A DNA stretch of 47,448 nt from Bacteroidota bacterium (GTDB lineage: Bacteria > Bacteroidota > Ignavibacteria > UBA10030). A program made the translations under genes and the position numbers. The notes below the pieces were generated by a model. The model saw only the letters and a list, made by a program, of their open reading frames with translations. It made no database searches and had not been told where the DNA came from. Every line of letters begins with the position of its first letter. Position 1 is the first letter of the stretch. The stretch covers positions 1-47,448 of the forward strand of contig JACVXU010000001.1 in assembly GCA_015661185.1 (NCBI GenBank). The letters run 5' to 3'. This document shows, piece by piece, positions 24,629 to 33,851 of this stretch.

Positions 24629-26098
24629 ATGGCCTCCTGGGACCCTAAATACGAGCCGGTCATCGGCCTCGAAGTACACGCGCAGCTCCTGACCCGATCG
24701 AAGGCGTTCTGCGGCTGCTCGACGAGTTTCGGCGCCGAGCCGAATTCGAACGTCTGCCCGGTCTGTCTTGGATTGCCGGGCGTTCTCCCCGTCCTGAACC
24801 TGAGTCTGGTCGATTATGTCATACGGATGGGGCTTGCGACCCATTGCTCGATCGCCCCGCGTTCCATCTTCGCCCGCAAGAACTACTTCTATCCTGATCT
24901 CCCCAAAGGGTACCAAATCTCCCAATATGAAGAGCCGATCTGCTCGGGTGGATTTGTGGAGATCGAGCTTGAAGACGGATTGCGCAAGCGAATCGGATTG
25001 ACGCGCATCCATATGGAAGAAGACGCGGGAAAGTTGATTCACGATATCGATGTCGATACACTCGTCGATGTCAACCGGTGCGGGACTCCGCTGATCGAGA
25101 TAGTAAGCGAGCCGGAAATCCGCTCTCCACGCGAAGCATATCTCTATCTGGCGAAGATTCGCCAGATTGTAACGTACCTGGGCATCTGTGACGGGAACAT
25201 GGAGGAAGGGAGTCTTCGGTGCGACGCGAATGTCTCGGTGCGTTTGAACGGAGAGTCGGAACTCGGCACGAAGACGGAAGTCAAGAACATGAACTCCTTC
25301 CGCTTTGTCGAGAAGGCTCTGGAATTCGAAATTGGCAGGCAGATTGGATTGATCGAAAGCGGCGAAAAAGTTGTGCAGGAAACACTTCTCTGGGATTCGG
25401 GACAGGGGATTGCGGTCCCGATGCGCTCCAAAGAGGAGGCGCATGATTACCGGTATTTTCCCGATCCGGACCTTGTCCCTGTTCTTGTCACCGAAGAGTG
25501 GATCCAGAGGGTCGCGGAAACCCTTCCAGTGGATCCAACAGTCCGACGAGATCGGTTCGTTTCGGAATACAAGATCCCAATGTACGATGCAAACCTCCTG
25601 ACGGCCGAAAAGCCGCTTGCGGATTACTTTGAAGGAGTGGTCCGGAACCTGAAAACACCGACTGAAGAGAACTACAAACTCGCGAGCAACTGGACCATGG
25701 TTGATGTGCTGCGGGTCGTGAACACGGAGAACATTGCTCTCGCGGTTTTCCCTGTCACGCCGGCTCACCTTGCTGAGATGATCAACCTTATTGCTGACGG
25801 AACGATCAGCGGCAAGATGGCAAAAGATGTGTTCGAGGAAATGCGTACAACCAAGGAGTCGCCTCAGGATATTGTCGGGAGAAAAGGTCTGGTCCAACTG
25901 AGCGACACTGATACGCTCGAAAAGATTGTTGATCAGGTGCTCGAGAAGAATGCGGGGCAGGTTGCGGAGTTTCTCGGAGGGAAGTCGCAGGTCTTTGGTT
26001 TCCTGGTCGGTGAGTCTATGAAAGCGACCAAAGGAAGAGGGAATCCGAAGATTGTGAATGAGCTCTTGCGGAAAAAGTTGGAAACAATGAAGAAATGA
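24629..26098 (+). CDS. gatB: Asp-tRNA(Asn)/Glu-tRNA(Gln) amidotransferase subunit B
   Basis: A 489-residue GatB. The N-terminal '[50 protein letters not shown]' carries the zinc Cys set C28, C30, C43, C46. '[20 protein letters not shown]', '[12 protein letters not shown]', '[17 protein letters not shown]' and 'DANVSVR' are the kinase-like catalytic core, and the C-terminal helical YqeY tail ends '[20 protein letters not shown]'. With GatA and GatC it amidates mischarged Glu-tRNA(Gln) or Asp-tRNA(Asn). gatA and gatC are not in the window. The leader upstream is repeat DNA without a clear ribosome site. Confidence 0.97.
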   Translation: MASWDPKYEPVIGLEVHAQLLTRSKAFCGCSTSFGAEPNSNVCPVCLGLPGVLPVLNLSLVDYVIRMGLATHCSIAPRSIFARKNYFYPDLPKGYQISQYEEPICSGGFVEIELEDGLRKRIGLTRIHMEEDAGKLIHDIDVDTLVDVNRCGTPLIEIVSEPEIRSPREAYLYLAKIRQIVTYLGICDGNMEEGSLRCDANVSVRLNGESELGTKTEVKNMNSFRFVEKALEFEIGRQIGLIESGEKVVQETLLWDSGQGIAVPMRSKEEAHDYRYFPDPDLVPVLVTEEWIQRVAETLPVDPTVRRDRFVSEYKIPMYDANLLTAEKPLADYFEGVVRNLKTPTEENYKLASNWTMVDVLRVVNTENIALAVFPVTPAHLAEMINLIADGTISGKMAKDVFEEMRTTKESPQDIVGRKGLVQLSDTDTLEKIVDQVLEKNAGQVAEFLGGKSQVFGFLVGESMKATKGRGNPKIVNELLRKKLETMKK

Positions 26099-26117
26099 TG
26101 GAGTATATGAGTATCGG

Positions 26118-26138
26118 AGTCTTGTAGCTCAGTTGGTT
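26118..26138 (+). pseudogene. Truncated tRNA: acceptor strand and D-arm half only
   Basis: The stretch TGTAGCTCAGTTGGTT matches bacterial tRNA positions 8-20: U8-A9, D-stem GCTC, and D-loop AGTTGGTT, preceded by a 7-base acceptor strand. The sequence then departs at 26139: no GAGC partner for the D-stem, no anticodon arm, and no T-arm (GGTTCGAATCC type) up to 26630. So it is a 5' fragment of a tRNA gene, not a functional tRNA. It lies directly before the four-helix-bundle gene. Confidence 0.65.
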
Positions 26139-26162
26139 CGATATTCCCTGGAGGGAGATGCT

Positions 26163-26519
26163 ATGCACAAATTCAAAGAGCTGGATGTATACAAGAAGGC
26201 GCTCACTTTCACAAGGGTAGTGAGAGAAACAACGAAACGATTCCCGAAAGAAGAACTCTTTGTGTTGTCATCGCAATTTCGTCGTGCAGCTGATTCAATT
26301 GTTTTGAACATTGCGGAGGGGGCGGGGAACTCCAGCAAGAAGGAGTTTGCCCGATTCCTGGATTACTCAATACGATCAGGCTTTGAATGTCTGGGTTGCC
26401 TTGACATCTCTCTGCAAAACAAGTTCATCGAAGAATCTGCGCACTCGACACTCACTCACGATGTAAATGAGATTGTTGCAATGCTCTACGGTCTGAAGAA
26501 GTCTCTTTTTCGATCGTAG
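26163..26519 (+). CDS. Four-helix-bundle protein (23S rRNA intervening-sequence protein family)
   Basis: A 118-residue all-helical protein of the family first found inside intervening sequences of 23S rRNA genes (also related to Avd of diversity-generating retroelements). Typical segments are 'FKELDVYKKALTFTRVVRETTKRFPKEELFVLSSQFRRAADSIVLNIAEG' and 'SKKEFARFLDYSIRSGFECLGCLDI'. I chose the ATG at 26163 because it follows GGAGGG at good spacing; the frame is open to a TTG at 26133 inside the tRNA fragment. Members are basic, form pentamers and may bind nucleic acid; the function is not established. Its position beside a broken tRNA suggests it arrived as part of a mobile insertion. Confidence 0.88.
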   Translation: MHKFKELDVYKKALTFTRVVRETTKRFPKEELFVLSSQFRRAADSIVLNIAEGAGNSSKKEFARFLDYSIRSGFECLGCLDISLQNKFIEESAHSTLTHDVNEIVAMLYGLKKSLFRS

Positions 26520-26580
26520 ATTTGATGTCTTTGTCCGTTCATTGATCGCACCACTCAACAAATCCCGTAATCCACAACTT

Positions 26581-26630
26581 GCTACTTAATTACTCCATTA
26601 CTTAACTACTTCACTACTCAACTACTTCAT
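26581..26630 (+). repeat. G-free short-period leader before tpiA
   Basis: Degenerate repeats of the type CTACTTAATTACTCCATTACTTAACTACTTCACTACTCAACTACTTCAT. From 26582 to the tpiA ATG there is no G at all, so the tpiA leader has no Shine-Dalgarno and should be unstructured. Related in style to the CTTACTCCCTACTGC repeat before gatB. Confidence 0.75.
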
Positions 26631-27392
26631 ATGCGTACGAAGACTATCGCTGGCAACTGGAAAATGAACAAGGATTTCCTCCAGACTGAAGAACTCATCG
26701 ATGAACTCAAGAAGGCGTTGAGTTTCGATCTGAAAGGAGTGAAGGTGATCATCTGTCCCCCCTTCACATCTCTCGAGCTCGCACATCGTCTGATTCACGG
26801 ATCGGCGATCGAACTCGGCGCCCAGAACATGCATCACGAGGACGAAGGCGCGTTCACGGGTGAAGTGTCCCCCACGATGCTGAAAGCCGTTGGATGCAAG
26901 TACGTCATCCTCGGACACTCCGAGCGGAGACAGTACTTCCACGAGAGCGACGCATTCATTAACAAGAAAGTGAAAAAGGCGATCGCGGCGGGATTGACCT
27001 CGATAGTCTGCTTCGGAGAAACACTCGATCAGAGAGAGAAAAACATCACTGCTCAGGTCGTGACTGCGCAAGTTCGTGGAGTGTTAGAGGATATCGCTGC
27101 GGAAAACGTCGAGAGACTAATTCTCGCCTACGAGCCGGTGTGGGCAATCGGCACAGGAAGAAATGCGACACCCCAGCAGGCAGAAGAAGTTCACGTCCTG
27201 GTCCGAAAACTGCTGGGCGAGATGTACACTGCGTCAACTGCGGAAAGAGTCATCATACAGTACGGCGGGAGCGTCAAGCCGGAGAATGCTGCAGAACTGC
27301 TCTGGCAGCCAAACGTCGATGGGGCCCTTGTCGGAGGCGCCTGTTTGAAAGCCGATTCCTTTGCTGGCATTATCAAAGCCGCCGCCCGGTAG
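26631..27392 (+). CDS. tpiA: Triosephosphate isomerase
   Basis: A 253-residue TIM barrel of normal length. Substrate-binding 'AGNWKMNK' holds the N and K of the active site, catalytic His96 is in 'ILGHSERR', catalytic Glu168 is in 'LAYEPVWAIGTG', and the phosphate-gripping loop is in 'IQYGGSVKPENA' and 'VDGALVGGACLKADSF'. It interconverts dihydroxyacetone phosphate and glyceraldehyde 3-phosphate. The ATG directly follows a G-free repeat with no ribosome site, so initiation probably relies on an unstructured leader. Confidence 0.98.
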   Translation: MRTKTIAGNWKMNKDFLQTEELIDELKKALSFDLKGVKVIICPPFTSLELAHRLIHGSAIELGAQNMHHEDEGAFTGEVSPTMLKAVGCKYVILGHSERRQYFHESDAFINKKVKKAIAAGLTSIVCFGETLDQREKNITAQVVTAQVRGVLEDIAAENVERLILAYEPVWAIGTGRNATPQQAEEVHVLVRKLLGEMYTASTAERVIIQYGGSVKPENAAELLWQPNVDGALVGGACLKADSFAGIIKAAAR

Positions 27393-27559
27393 GCTGTTGG
27401 AAGGGCAATCCGGCTGACTGGTGTCGGAGGATCTGGAAGTTCTGCTCTTGACAGCATTGTTCCACGGACTCAGTGGTTTGTTCTTCAATTGATGGCCAGA
27501 AATCCTTGAAATTCTAGCGTTTAGACGGATTCCCAAGTCTGCAAATGCTATGATTTTCG

Positions 27560-27588
27560 TTGATTTCCGGCCATTTCTGTATTATATT
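27560..27588 (+). promoter_or_regulatory. Putative promoter for the GH2-like/smc operon
   Basis: TTGATT (27560-27565), 17 bases, TATATT (27583-27588). If used, transcription starts near 27595, which favours the TTG start at 27658 over the ATG at 27550. Built only from consensus and spacing. Confidence 0.4.
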
Positions 27589-27657
27589 CCTGCCAACGTT
27601 TCACGGGTTGGGAAATCAATCCGTCCCGTCTTATTGGCCCATTACCCTCGTAGAGAA

Positions 27658-30288
27658 TTGATCAGAAAATCTCAAAGTTTTTCCAGAATTCTCCCTCTTG
27701 TCTTCGCCTTTCTTTGCCTCAATACGGGCTTTCCTGCCCTGGGTCAGGTCACGATTTACGAAAACGGCCAGCCAACTCTCATCGGCTCTGATGCAAGTAT
27801 GCACATCGACAACCAATCGAGACGCAAAATCGATTTGGCAGGCACGTGGACATATTCCATGGACAACGAGACCTGGAAAGAGGTCAAGGTCCCCGGCTCA
27901 TTCGACTACAAAGGACGGATAACCTTTGTCCGGAAGTTTACACTCGACAAAACGACACTCACTTCATCCGCGTTTCACCTGGTCGGATTTGGAATCAATC
28001 ACGACGCTGAGATTTACATCAACGACCTCTTTGTCGGCAGGCACGTCGGCGGCTACACCACTGTCGATATTGATTTGCCCGAGAACGCTCTGCAATTGGG
28101 AAGCGAAAACGCCATTAAAATTATCGTCAACAACAACCTCAGCGCTTGGTCGACGCTTCCGCTGAGACAGCAGATCTGGGGATGGCGCGACTATGGGGGC
28201 ATCTTGCGCGACATCTATTTGCTTGTCACGCCAAAACTCTGGATCGATCGGCTAGGCGTTGATGCAAATCTAAGTGCCGACCTCACTCTGGGAACAGTCA
28301 ATGTTGTCGGTGTCCTCAACAGCAAGTTATCCGGAATCCCGGACGATACCCTTAGCGCTTTGATCGGCTCCGCACAACCGAGCTTCGTGGTGGAAGTCGT
28401 CGACAGATCAACTGGTGCAGTCGTTGGGCAATCGCCGCCTCAGCCGGTGAACGTACCCCCCAATCGGGACTATGAGATGAAGGTTGCTGTGGCTATGAAG
28501 TCGCCTCGACTGTGGAGCCCCGAGTCGCCGGATCTGTACATTGTTCGGGGAAAACTCACCGTGCAACAGGGGAAGCAGGTGAAGGTGATCGACGAGTTCG
28601 ATTGTGTCACAGGCTTCCGCCGGTTTGAAAGCGACAATAATGGCTTTGCCCTGAATGGAAAATCCGTCATCCTGCGCGGTGTTGTGTGGCACGAAGATGC
28701 ACCTCGCTTTGGAGCTTCGCTCTCGTATGAGCAGATGGAGAAGGACATCACCCTCATCAAGACGCTTGGGGCGAATGCGGTCAGATTCGCATTTCATCCT
28801 CCTCATCCTTATGTCTTGAATCTTTGTGATCGTTATGGCCTCCTTGCTTTTGTTGAAATTCCCGCCAGGAGCGTCCCCGGAGAAATTCTTGATCAGGAGC
28901 ATTTCAAGTTGCTTGCTGAAGCAATGATGGGCGAGGTGATCGAGCGGGATCAACATCGTCCCTCTGTCGTTGCCTGGGGAGTCGGGGATGGTTTCGACTC
29001 CGCGGATCCCCGCACTTGCAGCTTTGTCGAGAGGATCGCTGCAGCAGCTCGGAAACTGGATCACCGACTAGTCTATTTCGGGTCGTGCGTGGTTTCAAAC
29101 GATCGGTGTGCTGGAACAATGGACATTGCGGCAGTCAGATTCTCGGCAGAGGCCCCTGGTTCTCTCAAGAGCAGTATCCTTACGTGGAAGGAAGCACACC
29201 CCGAGCAGCCTGTCGTGATCCTCGCCTACGGGAAAACAGTCGAGCCCGAGAACCGCAACGGCTGGAGCGACCCGATGTCCCAGGAGGCTCAGGCCGAGTA
29301 TTTCAAGAAAGCGATTTCCGTCATCAAGGAAGCAGGTGTCGCGGGATCCTTCATTGATGCATTCGCCGATTGGAGGGGAGACCGTCCTTTGATGGCGATA
29401 AGCGCCGGTGATAGGTACGTGTACCCTCTCGGACTTCTCAGCTATTCCCGGGAGAAGCGAGCGTCCTTCGAGATGGTCAAGCTTCTCTACAATGGAGAGA
29501 AAACGAATGCACTTCCGATAGGGCGCTACCGTGCGTCGTTCCCGGTCGCACACATCATTTGGGGGTTCGGGGTTATCTTCGTGGTTGCATATCTCTATCA
29601 CTACAATCGTCGGTTCAACGAAACATTTAAACGCGCGCTGCTCCGTTCTTACAACTTCTATGCGGACCTCCGGGATGTCCATACCGTGTCAATTCCTCAG
29701 ACCTTCGTCCTTGCAGCGACAGTCTCAGTGACGCTCGGAGTCATCCTCTCCGGAATCCTGTACCGATTCAAGACGGAAACGCTGGCGGACTACCTTCTGA
29801 CCACGTTGGTGGTGTCGGACGGTACAAAAGAGAGCCTTATTACTGCAACCTGGCATCCGTTCCCCGGCATTCTACTGTTCTCCCTGGTTTTGCTACTGTG
29901 GTATCCCGCTGTGGCATTATTGATCCGGTTGTTGGCCCTTCTCGTGAAGCGAAGAGTATACTGGTACCACGCTTTTGCAGTTGCGGTGTGGGGCTCGCTT
30001 CCCATCGTCCTGTTGAGTCCGGTCGCGATGGCGTTTTTCAAGCTTCTCGAGAGTACTCTCAACGTGCTCCTTGCCTTTGCATTGGTCGCAGTCTTCCTGA
30101 TCTGGTCGTTGCTCAGAACGCTTAAGGGCGTCTCGGTCATATACGATGTCAGCCCGCTCAAGGCATATGCCGGAGGAATCCTTCTGGTTCTGGTCTTCCT
30201 CGGAGGGGTGTTTCTCTACTATGAGTCGACCTATGCTCTCTCTGCGTATATCGAATTCTTCTTCCACATTGGGCGGAGCCTCGGTTAA
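27658..30288 (+). CDS. Catalytically dead GH2-like protein fused to a six-helix (Yip1-like) membrane domain
   Basis: About 876 residues. From the TTG at 27658 it begins with a normal signal peptide ('FSRILPLVFAFLCLNTGFPALGQ'); an ATG at 27550 would add 36 residues before it. A GH2 sugar-binding domain ('DLAGTWTYSMDNETWKEVKVPG', 'GINHDAEIYINDLFVGRHVGGYTTVDIDL', 'WGWRDYGGILRDIYL'), an Ig-like domain and a TIM barrel ('NGFALNGKSVILRGVVWHEDAP', 'GANAVRFAFHPPHPYVLNLCDRYGLLAFVEIPA') follow. The GH2 acid/base motif N-E is replaced by D444-G445 in 'VVAWGVGDG', and the nucleophile Glu by Ala523 in 'VVILAYGKT', so hydrolysis is not expected. Residues about 628-870 form six helices of Yip1-like type. 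It overlaps smc by one base (TAATG). Probably an envelope glycan-binding or sensing protein. Confidence 0.85.
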   Translation: MIRKSQSFSRILPLVFAFLCLNTGFPALGQVTIYENGQPTLIGSDASMHIDNQSRRKIDLAGTWTYSMDNETWKEVKVPGSFDYKGRITFVRKFTLDKTTLTSSAFHLVGFGINHDAEIYINDLFVGRHVGGYTTVDIDLPENALQLGSENAIKIIVNNNLSAWSTLPLRQQIWGWRDYGGILRDIYLLVTPKLWIDRLGVDANLSADLTLGTVNVVGVLNSKLSGIPDDTLSALIGSAQPSFVVEVVDRSTGAVVGQSPPQPVNVPPNRDYEMKVAVAMKSPRLWSPESPDLYIVRGKLTVQQGKQVKVIDEFDCVTGFRRFESDNNGFALNGKSVILRGVVWHEDAPRFGASLSYEQMEKDITLIKTLGANAVRFAFHPPHPYVLNLCDRYGLLAFVEIPARSVPGEILDQEHFKLLAEAMMGEVIERDQHRPSVVAWGVGDGFDSADPRTCSFVERIAAAARKLDHRLVYFGSCVVSNDRCAGTMDIAAVRFSAEAPGSLKSSILTWKEAHPEQPVVILAYGKTVEPENRNGWSDPMSQEAQAEYFKKAISVIKEAGVAGSFIDAFADWRGDRPLMAISAGDRYVYPLGLLSYSREKRASFEMVKLLYNGEKTNALPIGRYRASFPVAHIIWGFGVIFVVAYLYHYNRRFNETFKRALLRSYNFYADLRDVHTVSIPQTFVLAATVSVTLGVILSGILYRFKTETLADYLLTTLVVSDGTKESLITATWHPFPGILLFSLVLLLWYPAVALLIRLLALLVKRRVYWYHAFAVAVWGSLPIVLLSPVAMAFFKLLESTLNVLLAFALVAVFLIWSLLRTLKGVSVIYDVSPLKAYAGGILLVLVFLGGVFLYYESTYALSAYIEFFFHIGRSLG

Positions 30289-33200
30289 TGTATCTATCCA
30301 AGCTTGAAGTCTTCGGATTCAAGTCATTCGCCCAGAAGATCAATCTGACTTTTGATGCCGGCCTCACGGCGATCGTCGGGCCGAATGGTTGCGGCAAAAC
30401 CAATGTTGTCGATGCCATCCGGTGGGCTCTCGGGGAGCAGAGACCAACCATGCTGCGCAGCGACAAGATGGAGGACGTCATCTTCAACGGTACGAAGAAC
30501 CGAAAGCCGCTGAGTATCGCCGAGGTGTCGCTCACCATCGAGAACACCAAGGGCATTCTTCCTTCGGAATACACGGAAGTTGTCGTTACCCGCCGGGTGT
30601 ACCGCTCCGGCGAGAGTGAGTACTATCTCAACAAGGCTCTCTGTCGTTTGAAGGACATTCGCGATCTGTTCATGGATACCGGCATGGGATCGGACGCGTA
30701 TTCCGTGATCGAACTGAAAATGGTCGAAACGATCCTGAGCGACAGCGCAGACGAGCGACGAAGGCTTTTCGAGGAAGCGGCCGGTGTCACAAAGTACAAG
30801 CATCGCCGGAAGGAAGCATACCGGAAGCTTGAATCGGTGCAGCACGACCTTACGCGCGTGAGCGATATCGTACGGGAAGTTCAGAAAGCGGTAAACTCCC
30901 TCGAGCGGCAGGCGCACAAAGCTGAACGCTACAATGAGTACGCGAAGAACGTTCACATCCTCGAAACAAATCTTATCGCCAGGGAATACGCCAGCGTTGT
31001 TACGAAGATCTCCCCGCTGCAGGAACAACTGAACCAGGCTGTGACCGAAAAATCGAAAATCCATGTCGGGCTATCTCAGGAAGAGGCCCTCCTCGACGTC
31101 CTTCGTGCGGAGATGGAAGAGTCGGAAGATCGAATGGCCGAATTACAGACGGCATACTCCGATCATCAGGTGAAAGTCCATCAGGCCGAACGGTCCATCG
31201 CGACCTCGAATGAACGGCGACGCTCCCTCGCGGTGAATATCGAGCGGTTCGAAAAGGAAAAGGTCCAGCTGCGCCAGCGGGAAGAGGAGTTGGGGCGCAG
31301 ACAGGACGAGCTCGCTGTGAAGCTCGCAGAAGTGCGCGTGAAGTCTGCTGCGGCAGAGGAAGCGTACCGTCACAAGAAAGAAGAACTGGACAAGTTCGAG
31401 CATCAGCTCAACGAGAAAAAGTCCGAGATGAAGGCCCACCAGGATCGTGTGATTGCCCTGTTACACGAAGTGTCTGAAGTGAGAAACCGTGAAGGGCATG
31501 CAAGGGCGAGGACGGAAAACCTCCGCGGCCGGATTGATTATACGGCAGACGAGAACCAGCGGTCCAAAGAAGAAATCGAGAAGAATACCGAGCTCGTCCT
31601 TCACCTTTCGGCGGAGGATCGTGAGCTGCGGCGGAAACATGCTGAAGCCGAGGTTCGCGTCCATCAGAAGGAAGCACGAAAGATTGAACTTCAAAAGGAG
31701 CTGGAGTCGCTGCGCGATCGCGATTTCGAGATGCGAACCACGATTGACCGCAAGCAGGCGAAGATGGACTTCCTGAAGGGCCTGGTCGAGAACTTCGACG
31801 GGTACTCCGAGGGTGCGCGGTATCTCATTACGAGCGGTGACTGGAAGTCGATTGTCGAGACGACTGTCGGCGAAGCGGCGACAGTGGATCCGCGGTACAG
31901 GATTGCGATCGAATCGGCGCTGGGCGATACGTCCGGGTACGTTATCGTATCGAACATCGACCATGCCTACGGTGCGATTGAGTATCTGAAAAAAGAACAG
32001 AAGGGCAAAGCTACCTTCATTTGCCTGGATCGTCTCCCAAAATTGATGGATCACCGGCCGTTGTATACCGATCCGGGCGTCGTTGGCTGGGCGGGAAGCC
32101 TCGTCCACGCGGACGTTCGGTACATGGATGTGTATCGCGTGCTGCTGGATGACACGCTCGTCGTCACCGACGTCGAGGTGGCGCGGCAGTTGGTAGGACG
32201 CGACAAGGGGATCCGCTGCGTCACGCTCGAAGGCGAAATCGTGACGAACAAGGGCGTGCTTCGAGGTGGAAGCGTGCGACAGGATGAAGGAGGACACATC
32301 GGAGGTCGCTCGCAGTTGGAGGAGATGGCCGAGGAAATCCGTGGTCTCGAGCGTCAGCGAGAACGGATGATGCACGAGGTCGAAAGCAGGAACGATGAAC
32401 TCAGTCGCATCGATGTGAAGCAATTGCTTGAAGAGGCAAAGGCCCTCGAGCTGGAAATGACGACCGTCGAAATTCGCATTGCCCAACTGGAATTCGAGAA
32501 GAAACGCGCCGGTGAAATCATCGAGCGCAATCAGACCGAAGCGCAGAAGCTCCAGCAGGAAATCCAGTTGCTCGCTCAAGAACTGAACGCGCTCGGTCCG
32601 GCCGTTGACCGGTTGGAGCAGGACAAAACCGAGGCAGAACGGTTATCCGGCGCTGCCGCGAGTGAACTTGAGACGATGGAGGCGCTGTGGAATGAGTATT
32701 CCAGAGTGGCGAACGATGCGAGCGTACACGTCCTCTCGCTCAAAGGCGAGGAGCGAAGCGTCCACCAGGATATTGATCATACAGCATCGACACTTCAGTC
32801 AGTTGTTGCGACGTTCGACCAACGCACAGCGGACATCGTCTCGGCACGGGAAGAGATTGAGCACCTCGCGATCGACATGAAGGAGACCGAAGACGCTCTG
32901 AGTTCCGCCCGTGTGGAATTGACTTCGCTGAACGAGAAAAAGAAGGGGTTGGAAAAAGAGGTGGCCTCGAAGCGGGGACAGGTACACGAAATTGATCTGA
33001 AATTGAAGGACGAACGGCTCCGCCACGAGGGGTCGCTGAAGGCTGCGTATGACCTGGAAATGAAGATCCAGGAACTTACGATGAGGGCCGAGAACCTCAA
33101 GTCCCGTGCGAAAGAAGAGTTCGATTTGGAGCTTGAACTGCAGACCTTCGACGACAACGAGACATTTGATTTCCACGTGGCGCGCGAAGAGGTTCGTACG

Positions 33201-33836
33201 CTCAAAGAAAAGATCCGCGCTCTGGGCCCGGTGAATTTCGCGGCATTTGATGAGTACAAGAGCGAAAAAGAGCGGCTGGATTTTGTGAACGCTCAGCGAA
33301 AAGACCTGGTCGACTCCGAGCATACGCTCATGGCGACCATTGAAGAGATCAATACGACGGCGCAGAACCAATTCCTTGGGACATTCGGCAAGATCCGCGA
33401 GAATTTCATTACGACCTTCAAAGGACTGTTCGATGAAGGGGATGAGTGTGATCTTCGGATAGATGATGAGGTCGATCCCCTGGAAGCTCGCATCGAGATT
33501 ATCGCGAAGCCGCGCGGTAAACGTCCGACATCAATTGATCTGTTGTCGGGAGGTGAGAAGACTCTGACTGCTATCGCTTTACTCTTTGCGATCTATCTGG
33601 TCAAACCAAGCCCCTTCTGTATCCTCGACGAAGTCGATGCTCCGTTGGACGATTCGAATATCGATCGCTTCACGCGGATACTTCGCAAATTCTCTGACAA
33701 CACTCAGTTCATCGTCGTGACGCACAACAAGCGCACGATGGAATCCGCCAACGCACTGTACGGAGTGACGATGGAAGAGGAAGGAGTCTCCAAGCTCGTA
33801 TCTGTCCGATTTAACGAGACGGTGACGACCGCGTAG
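30288..33836 (+). CDS. smc: Chromosome segregation protein SMC
   Basis: An 1182-residue full-length SMC ATPase. The N-terminal head holds Walker A G31-P-N-G-C-G-K-T38 and 'LGEQRPTMLRSDKMEDVIFNGT'. Long coiled coils run from about 165 to 500 and 680 to 1015 around a hinge ('GYSEGARYLI' through 'GIRCVTLEGEIVTNKGVLRGGS'). The C-terminal head has the signature S1087-G-G-E and Walker B 'FCILDEVDAPLD'. It compacts and separates sister chromosomes with ScpA and ScpB, which are not in this window. The ATG overlaps the preceding stop by one base, so it is translated in step with the GH2-like membrane protein, an unusual partner for smc. Confidence 0.98.
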   Translation: MYLSKLEVFGFKSFAQKINLTFDAGLTAIVGPNGCGKTNVVDAIRWALGEQRPTMLRSDKMEDVIFNGTKNRKPLSIAEVSLTIENTKGILPSEYTEVVVTRRVYRSGESEYYLNKALCRLKDIRDLFMDTGMGSDAYSVIELKMVETILSDSADERRRLFEEAAGVTKYKHRRKEAYRKLESVQHDLTRVSDIVREVQKAVNSLERQAHKAERYNEYAKNVHILETNLIAREYASVVTKISPLQEQLNQAVTEKSKIHVGLSQEEALLDVLRAEMEESEDRMAELQTAYSDHQVKVHQAERSIATSNERRRSLAVNIERFEKEKVQLRQREEELGRRQDELAVKLAEVRVKSAAAEEAYRHKKEELDKFEHQLNEKKSEMKAHQDRVIALLHEVSEVRNREGHARARTENLRGRIDYTADENQRSKEEIEKNTELVLHLSAEDRELRRKHAEAEVRVHQKEARKIELQKELESLRDRDFEMRTTIDRKQAKMDFLKGLVENFDGYSEGARYLITSGDWKSIVETTVGEAATVDPRYRIAIESALGDTSGYVIVSNIDHAYGAIEYLKKEQKGKATFICLDRLPKLMDHRPLYTDPGVVGWAGSLVHADVRYMDVYRVLLDDTLVVTDVEVARQLVGRDKGIRCVTLEGEIVTNKGVLRGGSVRQDEGGHIGGRSQLEEMAEEIRGLERQRERMMHEVESRNDELSRIDVKQLLEEAKALELEMTTVEIRIAQLEFEKKRAGEIIERNQTEAQKLQQEIQLLAQELNALGPAVDRLEQDKTEAERLSGAAASELETMEALWNEYSRVANDASVHVLSLKGEERSVHQDIDHTASTLQSVVATFDQRTADIVSAREEIEHLAIDMKETEDALSSARVELTSLNEKKKGLEKEVASKRGQVHEIDLKLKDERLRHEGSLKAAYDLEMKIQELTMRAENLKSRAKEEFDLELELQTFDDNETFDFHVAREEVRTLKEKIRALGPVNFAAFDEYKSEKERLDFVNAQRKDLVDSEHTLMATIEEINTTAQNQFLGTFGKIRENFITTFKGLFDEGDECDLRIDDEVDPLEARIEIIAKPRGKRPTSIDLLSGGEKTLTAIALLFAIYLVKPSPFCILDEVDAPLDDSNIDRFTRILRKFSDNTQFIVVTHNKRTMESANALYGVTMEEEGVSKLVSVRFNETVTTA

Positions 33837-33851
33837 GGGATCGGAAAACCG

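Noticed and set aside
24548-25897. Minus-strand open frame of 449 codons opposite gatB
   Set aside because: Same reason: gatB is unmistakable on the plus strand and the mirror frame shows no domain or ribosome site.
26118-26630. Split or interrupted functional tRNA around the four-helix-bundle gene
   Set aside because: No matching 3' half (D-stem partner, anticodon arm, T-arm) is found downstream, so the tRNA is truncated rather than interrupted.
31461-32579. Minus-strand open frame of 372 codons within smc
   Set aside because: It mirrors the coiled-coil and hinge region of smc; the composition reflects the opposite strand.
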